A stretch of DNA of 64,000 nucleotides. Origin: Spiro-02 sp034114085 (GTDB lineage: Bacteria > Spirochaetota > Spirochaetia > Sphaerochaetales > Sphaerochaetaceae). The stretch lies in the NCBI GenBank assembly GCA_034114085.1, contig JAXEWB010000063.1, forward strand, positions 1-64,000, given 5' to 3'. The notes under the pieces are model-generated. The model had not been told where the DNA came from. It saw nothing but the letters and a program-made list of their open reading frames with translations, and did no database searches. Every line of letters begins with the position of its first letter. Position 1 is the first letter of the stretch. The position numbers were made by a program, and so were the translations under genes. Below are positions 17,254-24,783 of this stretch, in pieces.

Positions 17254-18795
17254 CTATTTAGCGATATAGGCATGGCTCCAATCATGGTTGCCACCACCGA
17301 ACAAGTACTCGCCCTTGAGGTTCTTGTTGTAGGCGATGACCAGGTTCGCGATATAGAGAGGCACCTGTGGACAAGCCTCGACCAAGTATTTCTGCAATTC
17401 GATGCCGTCCTGCATCCGCTTGTCCTGGTCCTTTTCAGTAGCGACCAGATCAACCAGCTCATCGGCGTGCTTGTCGCTGTAATGATGATAGTTGGAGCCG
17501 CTTCCGGTGTAGAAGAGGTCGCGGTAGACGAAATCGACCTTGCTGTCTTCGTTCCATCTCCACAGGTACAGTTCCTGGGTACCGCTCTTGCAGGTAGCCT
17601 TGAGGGTGGCGTCATCGACGGTCTGGATTACGACATCGATTCCGATTTCCTTCAGATTGGCTTGGACTACCTGGGCGATATTGATGTACGGGCTGCTGTT
17701 TGCGATCAGGAGGCTGGTCTTGATGCCGCCGTTCGGATAACCGGCTTCGGCCATCAGCCGCTTGGCGCGCGCCACGTCATATGGGAAGCCTTCCATTTCA
17801 TCATAGAATCCCCAGAGACCGCGGTTGAGGATGGTGGTCTGCGGAGTACCCTTGCCATAGACGGCGACTTCAAGGACGCTGTCCCGGTCGATCGCGCAGG
17901 CGACGGCCTGACGAAGCTTCTGATTGTCCCAGGGAGCCTTCCCGACGTTGAACGCGAAATAGAACAGGCGGCTTCCCGGCTTTTCGAACACGGTCACGTT
18001 CTTGTCCTTCGCCAGGAAATCGAGCTCGTTGATTGGAGGGTTGATGCAAACGTCGATTTCACCGGTCTGCAATGCGATGACACGTGAGGAATCTTCCAGG
18101 ATGGGCTTGAATACGATGAAGTCGGAGACGCCGACATCTTCACGCCAGTAGTTCGGGTTCTTCTTCAGCCTGACATATTCGCCCTCTATCCATTCGTCAT
18201 ACATGTACGGGCCGCTTCCAACGTGGTACGGCTGCTTCATGCCACTCTCATAGGCTTTCTTGGAAAGGATGGAAAGGGGAACGCTCGCCAGAGTCTGGAC
18301 GAATTCATTGTTGTAGGTCTCGATTTCCATTTCAAAGGTATGGTCGTCGATGATTGTCGTCTCTACAAGACCGGCGAGGTTATTCGCGACGTAACTGGTC
18401 ATGGCCATGTCCATCGTGAACTTGACGTCCGTCGCGGTCAGCGGAGAGCCGTCGCTGAACTTCGCGCGGGGATCAAGATGGAATACGATATGCGTGTCGT
18501 CGGTAAACTCCCAGCTAGTCGCAAGCCCGGGCACGAAGGTACCTTCGTTGGTGAAGAACACCAGCGTCTGATGGGTTGACTTCAAGACGATGTTATTGAT
18601 CTGGTCCTGTTGGGCCTGCAAGTCGAGGTTGTTGATATCAGCCGGAGAACCGATGATCAATTCCGACTTGTGGGCGGGTAGTCCGTCATTGGCGGCGCCA
18701 CCGGATGCCGCGGTGGATTTTTCGGAAGAGCCACCTGCGAATGCGAGTCCACAGACAAGCAACAAAGCGAGAGAAAGCGAAAACAGTTTTTTCAT
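17254..18795 (-). CDS. ABC transporter substrate-binding protein, family 5 (peptide/nickel/sugar type)
   Basis: 513 residues. The signal sequence MKKLFSLSLALLLVCGLAFA ends before GGSSEKS, a spirochaete-type export or lipoprotein signal. The mature protein has the SBP_bac_5 layout: DAKFSD-like DPRAKFSDGSPLTATDVKFTM (in parts PRAKFSDGSPLTATD), VGSGPYMYDEW, and FNVGKAPWDNQKLRQAVACA. AAGGAG precedes the ATG at 18795. It binds the ligand in the periplasm and feeds the OppBCDF system downstream. Family 5 proteins take peptides but also oligosaccharides; because a LacI-family regulator heads the operon, a sugar ligand is a serious alternative. Confidence 0.92.
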   Translation of the reverse strand: MKKLFSLSLALLLVCGLAFAGGSSEKSTAASGGAANDGLPAHKSELIIGSPADINNLDLQAQQDQINNIVLKSTHQTLVFFTNEGTFVPGLATSWEFTDDTHIVFHLDPRAKFSDGSPLTATDVKFTMDMAMTSYVANNLAGLVETTIIDDHTFEMEIETYNNEFVQTLASVPLSILSKKAYESGMKQPYHVGSGPYMYDEWIEGEYVRLKKNPNYWREDVGVSDFIVFKPILEDSSRVIALQTGEIDVCINPPINELDFLAKDKNVTVFEKPGSRLFYFAFNVGKAPWDNQKLRQAVACAIDRDSVLEVAVYGKGTPQTTILNRGLWGFYDEMEGFPYDVARAKRLMAEAGYPNGGIKTSLLIANSSPYINIAQVVQANLKEIGIDVVIQTVDDATLKATCKSGTQELYLWRWNEDSKVDFVYRDLFYTGSGSNYHHYSDKHADELVDLVATEKDQDKRMQDGIELQKYLVEACPQVPLYIANLVIAYNKNLKGEYLFGGGNHDWSHAYIAK

Positions 18796-18869
18796 ACGAA
18801 ACTCCTTTCTGTTTTTTCCTGAACCAGTGGCAGGAACCACGTCTGTATTCTGGAAGAGCGTCGCTCCTT

Positions 18870-19898
18870 CTAGAATTTCACAATCTGAACCGGTATGACA
18901 GTCTGCTCCGGCACACCGCTTGCATCTTCAAGCCTTTCCAGCAGTATTCGTACCGCTTCTTTCGCAAGCCTATCGATGTCCTGGATTGCCACGGTACAAT
19001 GTCCGTCGATCTGCCGAATCGTCTCCGGCATGTCCATCCACCCTTCGTTGAAGCTGTATCCGTCCACCGATAGGAAATAGATGTCGTCCAAGGAATACCC
19101 TACCTTTTTGCAGGCATAGACGAGATACGGTATGTAATAACCGCTATGGACGAAAAATACTTCTGGCTGATGTTCCAGCGTCAGCAATGACCGAGAGATG
19201 GCGTCGACATATTCGCCGTTCTCAGTCCTGACGCAAGAGAACCCACAGCAATGCGGTTCCAGCCCCGCCGCCAGCAACGCCGCCCGGTATCCGTCCCGTC
19301 GCCGGGACAACGCGGTGTTGCAATCCAAGGTATTGTATAGATAGACGACTTCGCTTTTTCCACTTTCCAAGATCTTTCCGGTCAGATCCTTTCCAATCGT
19401 GAAATGGTCGCTGGCGACAGAGGGTGCTTCAACCTGCGGCTGAAGACGGTCCACATAAACGAAAGGAAAGCCGCTGGCCCGCATCCGGCGAAGCACTTCC
19501 ACATTCTCTTCGCCACACCGGGGAGCGACCAACATGCCGTCGAACATCCCGTTCTGATATAGATACAACGCCTCCACTTCCCTCTGCGGATGATCGAACG
19601 TATTGACGACGATGCTGAGATACCCCGCCCGCTGCGCATAATGCTGTACATGATAGATGAGGTTGCTGAAGAATCCGTTGGGGGTAAACGGCGCAAGCAA
19701 CGCGAGGACCTTCGTCCGTTTCGATTTCAGACAACTTGCAAGCTTGTTGGGAATATAATGGTATTTTCTCGCCGCTTCCTGAATTTTTTCCCGCGTCTGT
19801 TCCGACACGCGCACCGGACGACCGTTCAGTACCTGAGATACCAACGAGACGCTCACTCCAGCTTCGGCGGCAATAGTTTTGATAGTCACTTCTACCAT
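18870..19898 (-). CDS. LacI-family transcriptional regulator
   Basis: 342 residues. The HTH reads VTIKTIAAEAGVSVSLVSQVLNG with the hinge helix YIPNKLASCLKSKRT. A periplasmic-binding-protein-like effector domain follows (LALLAPFTPNGFFSN to the end). ATG 19898 was chosen because AAAGGAG lies 6-7 bp upstream. It is the first gene of the operon with the OppA-BCDF-type transporter, separated from the binding-protein gene by 74 bp that contain a short GC-rich hairpin. The effector is probably the transported ligand or its breakdown product. An operator-like dyad lies at its own promoter, so autoregulation is likely. Confidence 0.92.
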   Translation of the reverse strand: MVEVTIKTIAAEAGVSVSLVSQVLNGRPVRVSEQTREKIQEAARKYHYIPNKLASCLKSKRTKVLALLAPFTPNGFFSNLIYHVQHYAQRAGYLSIVVNTFDHPQREVEALYLYQNGMFDGMLVAPRCGEENVEVLRRMRASGFPFVYVDRLQPQVEAPSVASDHFTIGKDLTGKILESGKSEVVYLYNTLDCNTALSRRRDGYRAALLAAGLEPHCCGFSCVRTENGEYVDAISRSLLTLEHQPEVFFVHSGYYIPYLVYACKKVGYSLDDIYFLSVDGYSFNEGWMDMPETIRQIDGHCTVAIQDIDRLAKEAVRILLERLEDASGVPEQTVIPVQIVKF

Positions 19899-19917
19899 GA
19901 ACACTCCTTTCCAATAG

Positions 19918-19939
19918 TTTGCAAAAACGTTTTAGCAAA
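19918..19939. promoter_or_regulatory. LacI-type operator
   Basis: The sequence around the central ACGT, GCAAAAACGTTTTAGC, is a dyad with one mismatched pair; flanking TTT/AAA extend it to 22 bp. It has the size and CG-centred AAACGTTT form of LacI/GalR-family operators. It sits just downstream of the -10 box of the regulator's own promoter, where binding would block initiation. Confidence 0.72.
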
Positions 19940-19942
19940 TTT

Positions 19943-19971
19943 ACTGTAGCATGGGTTATTCGCTCTGTCAA
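19943..19971 (-). promoter_or_regulatory. Sigma70-type promoter of the LacI-OppABCDF operon
   Basis: On the minus strand TTGACA (19971-19966) and TACAGT (19948-19943) are separated by exactly 17 bp. The LacI-type dyad follows immediately downstream, overlapping the expected start site. Confidence 0.75.
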
Positions 19972-20086
19972 AAAAAAGATTCAAGAAAAATTCGTCAACG
20001 CGGCGACTTTGCAATGCCTCCCTACGCTCCCCTCCCTTGGTACGATGCCTGTTAGTCCTACCCTGATGGCAACCTGCGTGTACGAT

Positions 20087-20530
20087 AGGTCCTGCATGTC
20101 GGAGCTACCTGTCGTCTACGTCCTTTATGATGGGATTACGTCCTGTATGTTGTTGCTACGTCCTGTATGTTGTTGCTACGTCCTGTATGATGGGGGATTA
20201 CGTCCTGCATGTCGTTGCTACGTCCTGCATGTCGGGATTACGTCCTTTATGTCGGAGCTACCTGTCGTCTACGTCCTTTATGATGGGATTACGTCCTGTA
20301 TGTCGGGATTGCGTCCTGTATGTCGGAGCTACCTGTCGTCTACGTCCTGTATGTCGGGATTGCGTCCTGTATGTCGGAGCTACCTATCGTCTACGTCCTT
20401 TATGTGGGGATTGCGTCCTGTATGTTGTTGCTACGTCCTGTATGATGGGATTGCGTCCTGTATGTTGTTGCTACGTCCTTTATGTGGGGATTGCGTCCTT
20501 TATGTCGGAGCTATCTGTCGCCTACGTCCT
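20087..20530. repeat. Mosaic minisatellite array 2 (20-bp and 31-bp units)
   Basis: About 20 units of the same family and orientation as the array at 5490-5909, built from the core RCGTCCTKYATG plus interchangeable endings TCGGGATT, TGGGGATT, ATGGGATT, TTGTTGCT or TCGGAGCTACCTGTCGTCT. One unit carries two extra bases (ATGGGGGATT). Here the unit types alternate and no homogeneous run exists, unlike array 1. The array lies between the promoter of the LacI operon and a RAYT-like transposase gene that starts 128 bp after it. Other bases between 19972 and 20658 show no gene. Confidence 0.95.
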
Positions 20531-20658
20531 GCGATTCCGACTTTACCAATGCTTACAGACTGCGCCATTAACGAAAACCTTTAAAATTCCCGCATAGAAC
20601 ACAGGCGCTGAATCACCACGGAGTTTTTCAGGCATATAGGGGCAAATGGAGGCTCAAA

Positions 20659-21360
20659 ATGTATTATCTTTCCAATTCACCGCGGCTTAAGAAAAACTAT
20701 CGAGTTTATCATGTAATGCAACATTGCGCTGGTTCACTCGATTTTCTCAACGACCCGGTCATTGCCCGGATGTATCTTGAATTAATCAGCGAACGTTTGA
20801 GAGAACATGGTATTGTCCTATGGAATTATGTATTCATGCCGGCACATTATCATTTGCTGCTATATGTCAGTGTTTCTATTCAGACGGATAAAGACCCATG
20901 GGTGCTGATCGCGGACGTACTACGTAGCGTCAATACGAGTTTCGCAAAATTCAACAAGAAACTGGCACTGGATGGCAGACTTTTTTCATCACGCCCAAGA
21001 TATGTAGCCATTGAGAATAGGAAACAGCTTCTAGAGGCCATGTATTACATTTTCTCCAATCCGAAAGGCAAGTTTGCATGGAACTGGAAGGAGCATTGGT
21101 TGTCCGCCGCGAATGAATATACGAAACGTTCACAGGAGCATGCGGGCAAGCAAGACTTGGAAGTCCATATGGAGATGACTCTGAAACAAATGTTGATTCA
21201 TACGGAACTGGAAAAAAAGGACTGGCAACAAATATTGGAACAGACATGCGGAAATGACGATGGCGAGGAACAGCGACGGAGGTTCATTGTAGACCGGAAA
21301 AATCGGGAAAAAACGCAAAACCGACATGGCTGGGAAATGGTGCGAGATGTGCACAAATGA
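20659..21360 (+). CDS. REP-associated tyrosine transposase-like protein (Y1/IS200-like HUH family)
   Basis: 233 residues. NYVFMPAHYHLLLYV carries His63 and His65, the HUH pair that binds the catalytic metal; MEAMYYIFSNPKGKF-type sequence near residues 128-137 (AMYYIFSNPKGK) holds the candidate catalytic tyrosine (129/130). RLFSSRPRYVAIENRKQLLE between them is also typical of RAYT proteins. GGAGG precedes the ATG. RAYTs are domesticated, single-copy relatives of IS200/IS605 TnpA that act on short dispersed repeats. No terminal inverted repeats or TnpB are beside it. The mosaic array immediately upstream is the obvious candidate partner, by inference only. The C-terminal 60 residues are charged and divergent. 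Confidence 0.82.
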   Translation: MYYLSNSPRLKKNYRVYHVMQHCAGSLDFLNDPVIARMYLELISERLREHGIVLWNYVFMPAHYHLLLYVSVSIQTDKDPWVLIADVLRSVNTSFAKFNKKLALDGRLFSSRPRYVAIENRKQLLEAMYYIFSNPKGKFAWNWKEHWLSAANEYTKRSQEHAGKQDLEVHMEMTLKQMLIHTELEKKDWQQILEQTCGNDDGEEQRRRFIVDRKNREKTQNRHGWEMVRDVHK

Positions 21361-21491
21361 GAACTTGGACAACCCCAATACACGGAATTGCCAGGATGTA
21401 CAATAGATTTCGTCCCGTTGGAAAAAATGGCTGGAACGAAGAGAATCAAAGTGGTATCATATGGACAAGTAACAACAAGGGACGAAATAAC

Positions 21492-22097
21492 ATGAGAAAA
21501 ACTGTCTTGATTATCGGTTCAATATTGCTTGCATTCCTCTTGGCCTCCTGTGCTTCGACCGTACAGGTTTCTCGCATCGGTACCCAAGAACAGGTAGACT
21601 TGTCGGGAACATGGAACGATACCGACATCCAGTTGGTGACGGCTTCCTTGATCCAGAGTTGCCTTGATACCGGCTGGGCCGATGAATTCTACAAGGCGAA
21701 CCGGCGCAACCCGGTAATCGTCATAGGGTCCATCGCGAACAATTCCAGCGAGCATATCGATACTTCAATCATCAGCAAGAAGGTGGAGATAGCGTTGCTC
21801 GCCAGCGGCAAGGCGGAGACTGTCGCGGATATAGCGAACCGGGGGCAAGTACGGCAGGAACGGGAAGAACAACAGTACTACGCTTCCGTTGAGACCGCCG
21901 CGAAACTCGCGCAGGAAGTCGGCGCGGACTATCTTCTCCAAGGGTCGATAAAGACTAATGTCGACCAGATCAGTGGGAAAACCGTCAGGACCTATTATGT
22001 GGACATGGAGTTGATCGACATCACCACGAACCGCAAAATATGGCTGGATGAAGACACCGTCAAGAAATATATAGCGAAGAACAAGTATAAGTTCTAG
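21492..22097 (+). CDS. lpoB: LpoB-like lipoprotein (penicillin-binding protein activator)
   Basis: 201 residues. A lipoprotein signal MRKTVLIIGSILLAFLLASC gives lipidated Cys20. The mature domain contains NPVIVIGSIANNSSEHID, EVGADYLLQGSI and DMELIDITTNRKIW, all typical of the LpoB/PF13036 fold. In enterobacteria LpoB stimulates PBP1b from the outer membrane; in spirochaetes the family is present in clusters with COG3014 and LPP20-like lipoproteins, where its role is not established. ATG 21492 is used because the signal peptide starts there. The gene is 6 bp from the next lipoprotein gene. Confidence 0.85.
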   Translation: MRKTVLIIGSILLAFLLASCASTVQVSRIGTQEQVDLSGTWNDTDIQLVTASLIQSCLDTGWADEFYKANRRNPVIVIGSIANNSSEHIDTSIISKKVEIALLASGKAETVADIANRGQVRQEREEQQYYASVETAAKLAQEVGADYLLQGSIKTNVDQISGKTVRTYYVDMELIDITTNRKIWLDEDTVKKYIAKNKYKF

Positions 22098-22103
22098 GAT
22101 CTG

Positions 22104-23429
22104 ATGAAACGGTACATCTTCTTCACGGCCCTGCCCCTGCTCGTTCTATTGACGGCTACTTCGTGTGTTTCCACTTCCGCAGTGGATTTGTCGCAGGTGG
22201 ATTTGTTGTATCTGCAGGGCGATGTGGAGAGCGCGAAAACTCACTACGAGGAAAAAACCAAAGAAATCCTCTCCGCCCAGGGACAGCTTGTCTATAGCCT
22301 GGATCTCGGCATGCTCTCCCATTACACAGGGGCATACTCCGCCTCCAACGAGTTCCTCACTGCGGCGGAGGGGTTGATATCGGACGCCTATACGGAAAGC
22401 GTTATGGCGAACATCGGTTCCTACATCCTCAATGACAATACCCGCGTCTATCCGGGAGAAGATTATGAAGACATATACGCTAATGTGTTCAAGTCGCTGA
22501 ACTATCATTTTCTGGGAAAGACGGAGGACTCCATGGTTGAAATCCGTCGTACCAGCGAGAAAGAGAGTTTGCTGAAGGACAAATACGCGCGGCTTCTGGA
22601 AAAAAGCGAACAGGCTTCCGAGGGAAGGCTCACGGGTGGTCTCCAGTCCATCTCATTCTCGCAAAGCGCCCTCGCCAACTATCTGGGAATGTTGTACAGC
22701 GGGGCTTTGGGCAACACCAGCGACAGGGACTATTATTTGCGCAGTGTGCAGAACGCTTTCTCAATGCAACCCACATTATATCAGTTTTCCCTGCCGCCAA
22801 GTGCACAGAAACGACCAGAGCCGGAGCAAGGCAAGATACGGTTGGAATTCATCGCCTTCACCGGGCTGGGGCCGACGAAGCAGGAAGTGGTACAGCAACT
22901 ATATGTCAGCAAGAACAACTATGCGAAGCTTGCCCTCCCCGTCATGTCGCTTCGCCCGGAGCAAGTGACAAGAATCGCGGTCCGTCTCGACACAGGGCAG
23001 AAAGTACAGCTGTACAAAATCGAAGATTTGTCCCGTATCGCCCAAGATACATTCGCGTTGAGATATCAGAACATCTACAACAAGACGCTGCTGCGTACAT
23101 TGACGAAAGCTACGGGGACGGTGGTTTTCGACGCGGTAGAGCATGAAGCCAGGAAAAGCGACAAGGAAGGAAGCGACTCAGTCGCGTTGGTAAGCGGCTT
23201 CCTTTCTCTTTTCAGTTCGATATTCAATCAGGTAAGCGAACAGGCCGACCTGAGGATCAGTCATTATTTCCCCGCCACGGCATGGGTCGGCTACCTGGAT
23301 GTCGAACCGGGCGACTATACGGCTACCTTCTATTATGCGGACGCTACATCAATCCTGTACAGTGAGCAGGAAATGGTGTCGCCGCGGGAAGGCCAGTTGA
23401 ATCTCTACGAAGGCTTTTGCCCAATGTAA
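22104..23429 (+). CDS. COG3014-type lipoprotein
   Basis: 441 residues. The signal MKRYIFFTALPLLVLLTATSC places a lipid anchor at Cys21. The N-terminal half is helical and TPR-like (DLLYLQGDVESAKTHYEEK, SLDLGMLSHYTGAYSASNEFL), containing NYHFLGKTEDSMVEIRR. The C-terminal half is beta-rich and ends with a LDVEPGDYTATFYYAD-type domain. This combination is that of COG3014, uncharacterised lipoproteins that accompany LpoB homologues. It lies between the LpoB-like and LPP20-like genes in one operon, suggesting an envelope complex; function is unknown. Confidence 0.75.
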   Translation: MKRYIFFTALPLLVLLTATSCVSTSAVDLSQVDLLYLQGDVESAKTHYEEKTKEILSAQGQLVYSLDLGMLSHYTGAYSASNEFLTAAEGLISDAYTESVMANIGSYILNDNTRVYPGEDYEDIYANVFKSLNYHFLGKTEDSMVEIRRTSEKESLLKDKYARLLEKSEQASEGRLTGGLQSISFSQSALANYLGMLYSGALGNTSDRDYYLRSVQNAFSMQPTLYQFSLPPSAQKRPEPEQGKIRLEFIAFTGLGPTKQEVVQQLYVSKNNYAKLALPVMSLRPEQVTRIAVRLDTGQKVQLYKIEDLSRIAQDTFALRYQNIYNKTLLRTLTKATGTVVFDAVEHEARKSDKEGSDSVALVSGFLSLFSSIFNQVSEQADLRISHYFPATAWVGYLDVEPGDYTATFYYADATSILYSEQEMVSPREGQLNLYEGFCPM

Positions 23430-23443
23430 AGGAGCATAGACAT

Positions 23444-24412
23444 ATGAGGAACATGAAACGATGTATCGTACTGCTGGTGGTGGCGGCATTGCTTGCGACC
23501 TCCTGCGCATCCACCTATACGTTGTCCTGGAAGGACGGGACGTATGACAATGATCGAAAAGAGAAAGATTACTGGTGTGCGGTCGGTACTGGCATCGACG
23601 AACTTCACGCACTAGGCGATGCCTGCACGGTGCTTGAGACTGAAATCACCAAGTTGTTGGGACGTGGCGAAGACATCCCCTGGGTAGAGGTGCAGGTCGC
23701 GTCGGGAGAAAGCGGCGTCATATTCTCCCAGGATACAGGCGATGCAGTCTTCTACGCAGCGGTATACAATAGTGAAGCGGCACGGGACGGCAGAATCATC
23801 CGCATAGGTTTCAAACGGGCCGATATGGAAAAGGCGCTCAAACGGATATATGATGGTTTGCATGATGATGCCACCAGCGCATTAAAGCGTTATAAAAGCG
23901 CAGGTCGATATACATTCGACAGGGTTGTGGCGTTGCAAGAGGCGGAAAGCCTCTCAAAACTGGCGGACAGAAGCGCAAAACTTCTCAAACTGTTCACAGG
24001 GAAGGACCACGACAGCATTACCGCCAAAATACTTCAGACAAAGCAGGACTTGATCGCTGACCTGTACGTCCGCATCGACGCCACCGATGTCAACGCCCCG
24101 TTCAAAGACCGTATGGTCCAGGCATATGCATCGGAACTAAGGCTCCTTGGATTCAATGTTACGGAAGACCATGAAGATTTGACGCTGAAGCTCTCCTACG
24201 ACCAGCAACTCTCTCCAAAGACGAAAGCTCCCTATGCCTATGTCAACTATGTGATGAGCTACGCAGTTGTATTTGATGGCCGTACCATACTGTCCCTAGT
24301 CAACAATGACCGCATCGCAGCGTTAACCGATGAGGAAGCGCTCTCCAAGGCGGAACGGCATGCTGTCATGGAAGCGCCAAAAGAGTTCTCCACAGCGTTC
24401 AAGGAATTGTGA
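23444..24412 (+). CDS. LPP20-like lipoprotein
   Basis: 322 residues. The signal peptide MRNMKRCIVLLVVAALLATSC gives an N-terminal lipid Cys. The following domain starts DYWCAVGTGIDELHALGDAC and contains helices RYTFDRVVALQEAESLSKLADRS, resembling the LPP20/DUF4136-type lipoproteins. The C-terminal half has a repeated alpha/beta segment (YASELRLLGFNVTEDHEDLTLKL). AAGGAG lies 10 bp before the ATG at 23444. It is the third gene of the lipoprotein operon and is followed by a strong terminator. The assignment is by pattern and context. Confidence 0.65.
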   Translation: MRNMKRCIVLLVVAALLATSCASTYTLSWKDGTYDNDRKEKDYWCAVGTGIDELHALGDACTVLETEITKLLGRGEDIPWVEVQVASGESGVIFSQDTGDAVFYAAVYNSEAARDGRIIRIGFKRADMEKALKRIYDGLHDDATSALKRYKSAGRYTFDRVVALQEAESLSKLADRSAKLLKLFTGKDHDSITAKILQTKQDLIADLYVRIDATDVNAPFKDRMVQAYASELRLLGFNVTEDHEDLTLKLSYDQQLSPKTKAPYAYVNYVMSYAVVFDGRTILSLVNNDRIAALTDEEALSKAERHAVMEAPKEFSTAFKEL

Positions 24413-24465
24413 GCTGTTTCGATATGCAATGATGACGGTCGCCGTCACAAAGCTCGTGATTGACA

Positions 24466-24510
24466 AGAGTGCCGCATAAGCCGCAAGGCTGGTGCGACAC
24501 TCTCTTTTTT
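24466..24510 (+). terminator. Rho-independent terminator of the lipoprotein operon
   Basis: AGAGTG (24466-24471) pairs with CACTCT (24498-24503), with CGCA/TGCG extending the stem and an inner AGCC/GGCT helix. A run of six T follows. A second small hairpin (TGACGG/CCGTCA, 24432-24446) precedes it. Confidence 0.8.
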
Positions 24511-24540
24511 GTTCATCTGATGGAAAGGTAAAAACTGGGC

Positions 24541-24722
24541 GCTCGGACTGTAAGGCTGTAGCTTTACGGTTGAAGTAGCCAGCCTCGGAGATCTTAACGG
24601 TACTTCAGCGAAGTAAGCAGAAATTGGAAAACATATAAAACGTAAAAATGCGCCATGTGGGCGACGTTCCATGACAAACCACCCGATATATAGAAAATGC
24701 CGGCCCATAGGCCGACACCCTA
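24541..24722. other. Structured non-coding stretch, possible IS200/IS605 right-end remnant
   Basis: Between the terminator and the histidine kinase there is no gene but several stems: GTAAGgctgtagCTTTAC near 24550, a GGCT/AGCC pair around GGTTGAAGTAGCC, the perfect hairpin TACTTCagcGAAGTA near 24601, and CGGCCcatAGGCCG near 24700. The stretch GTAGCTTTACGGTTGAAGTAGCC is of the kind found at the 3' end of tnpB genes, where the guide RNA scaffold lies (given here in parts: GTAGCTTTACGG, TTGAAGTAGCC). No tnpA or tnpB is present. The assignment is tentative. Confidence 0.35.
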
Positions 24723-24783
24723 GTCGACGGACATCCGCTATAATCACTTGCGCCGGAAAAAAAATCGGGGTAGACTTTCCTGC

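Noticed and set aside
19919..20597. Plus-strand open frames through array 2 (221 and 156 codons)
   Set aside because: Same repeat-driven, Cys/Leu-rich translations in several frames at once; no start signal.
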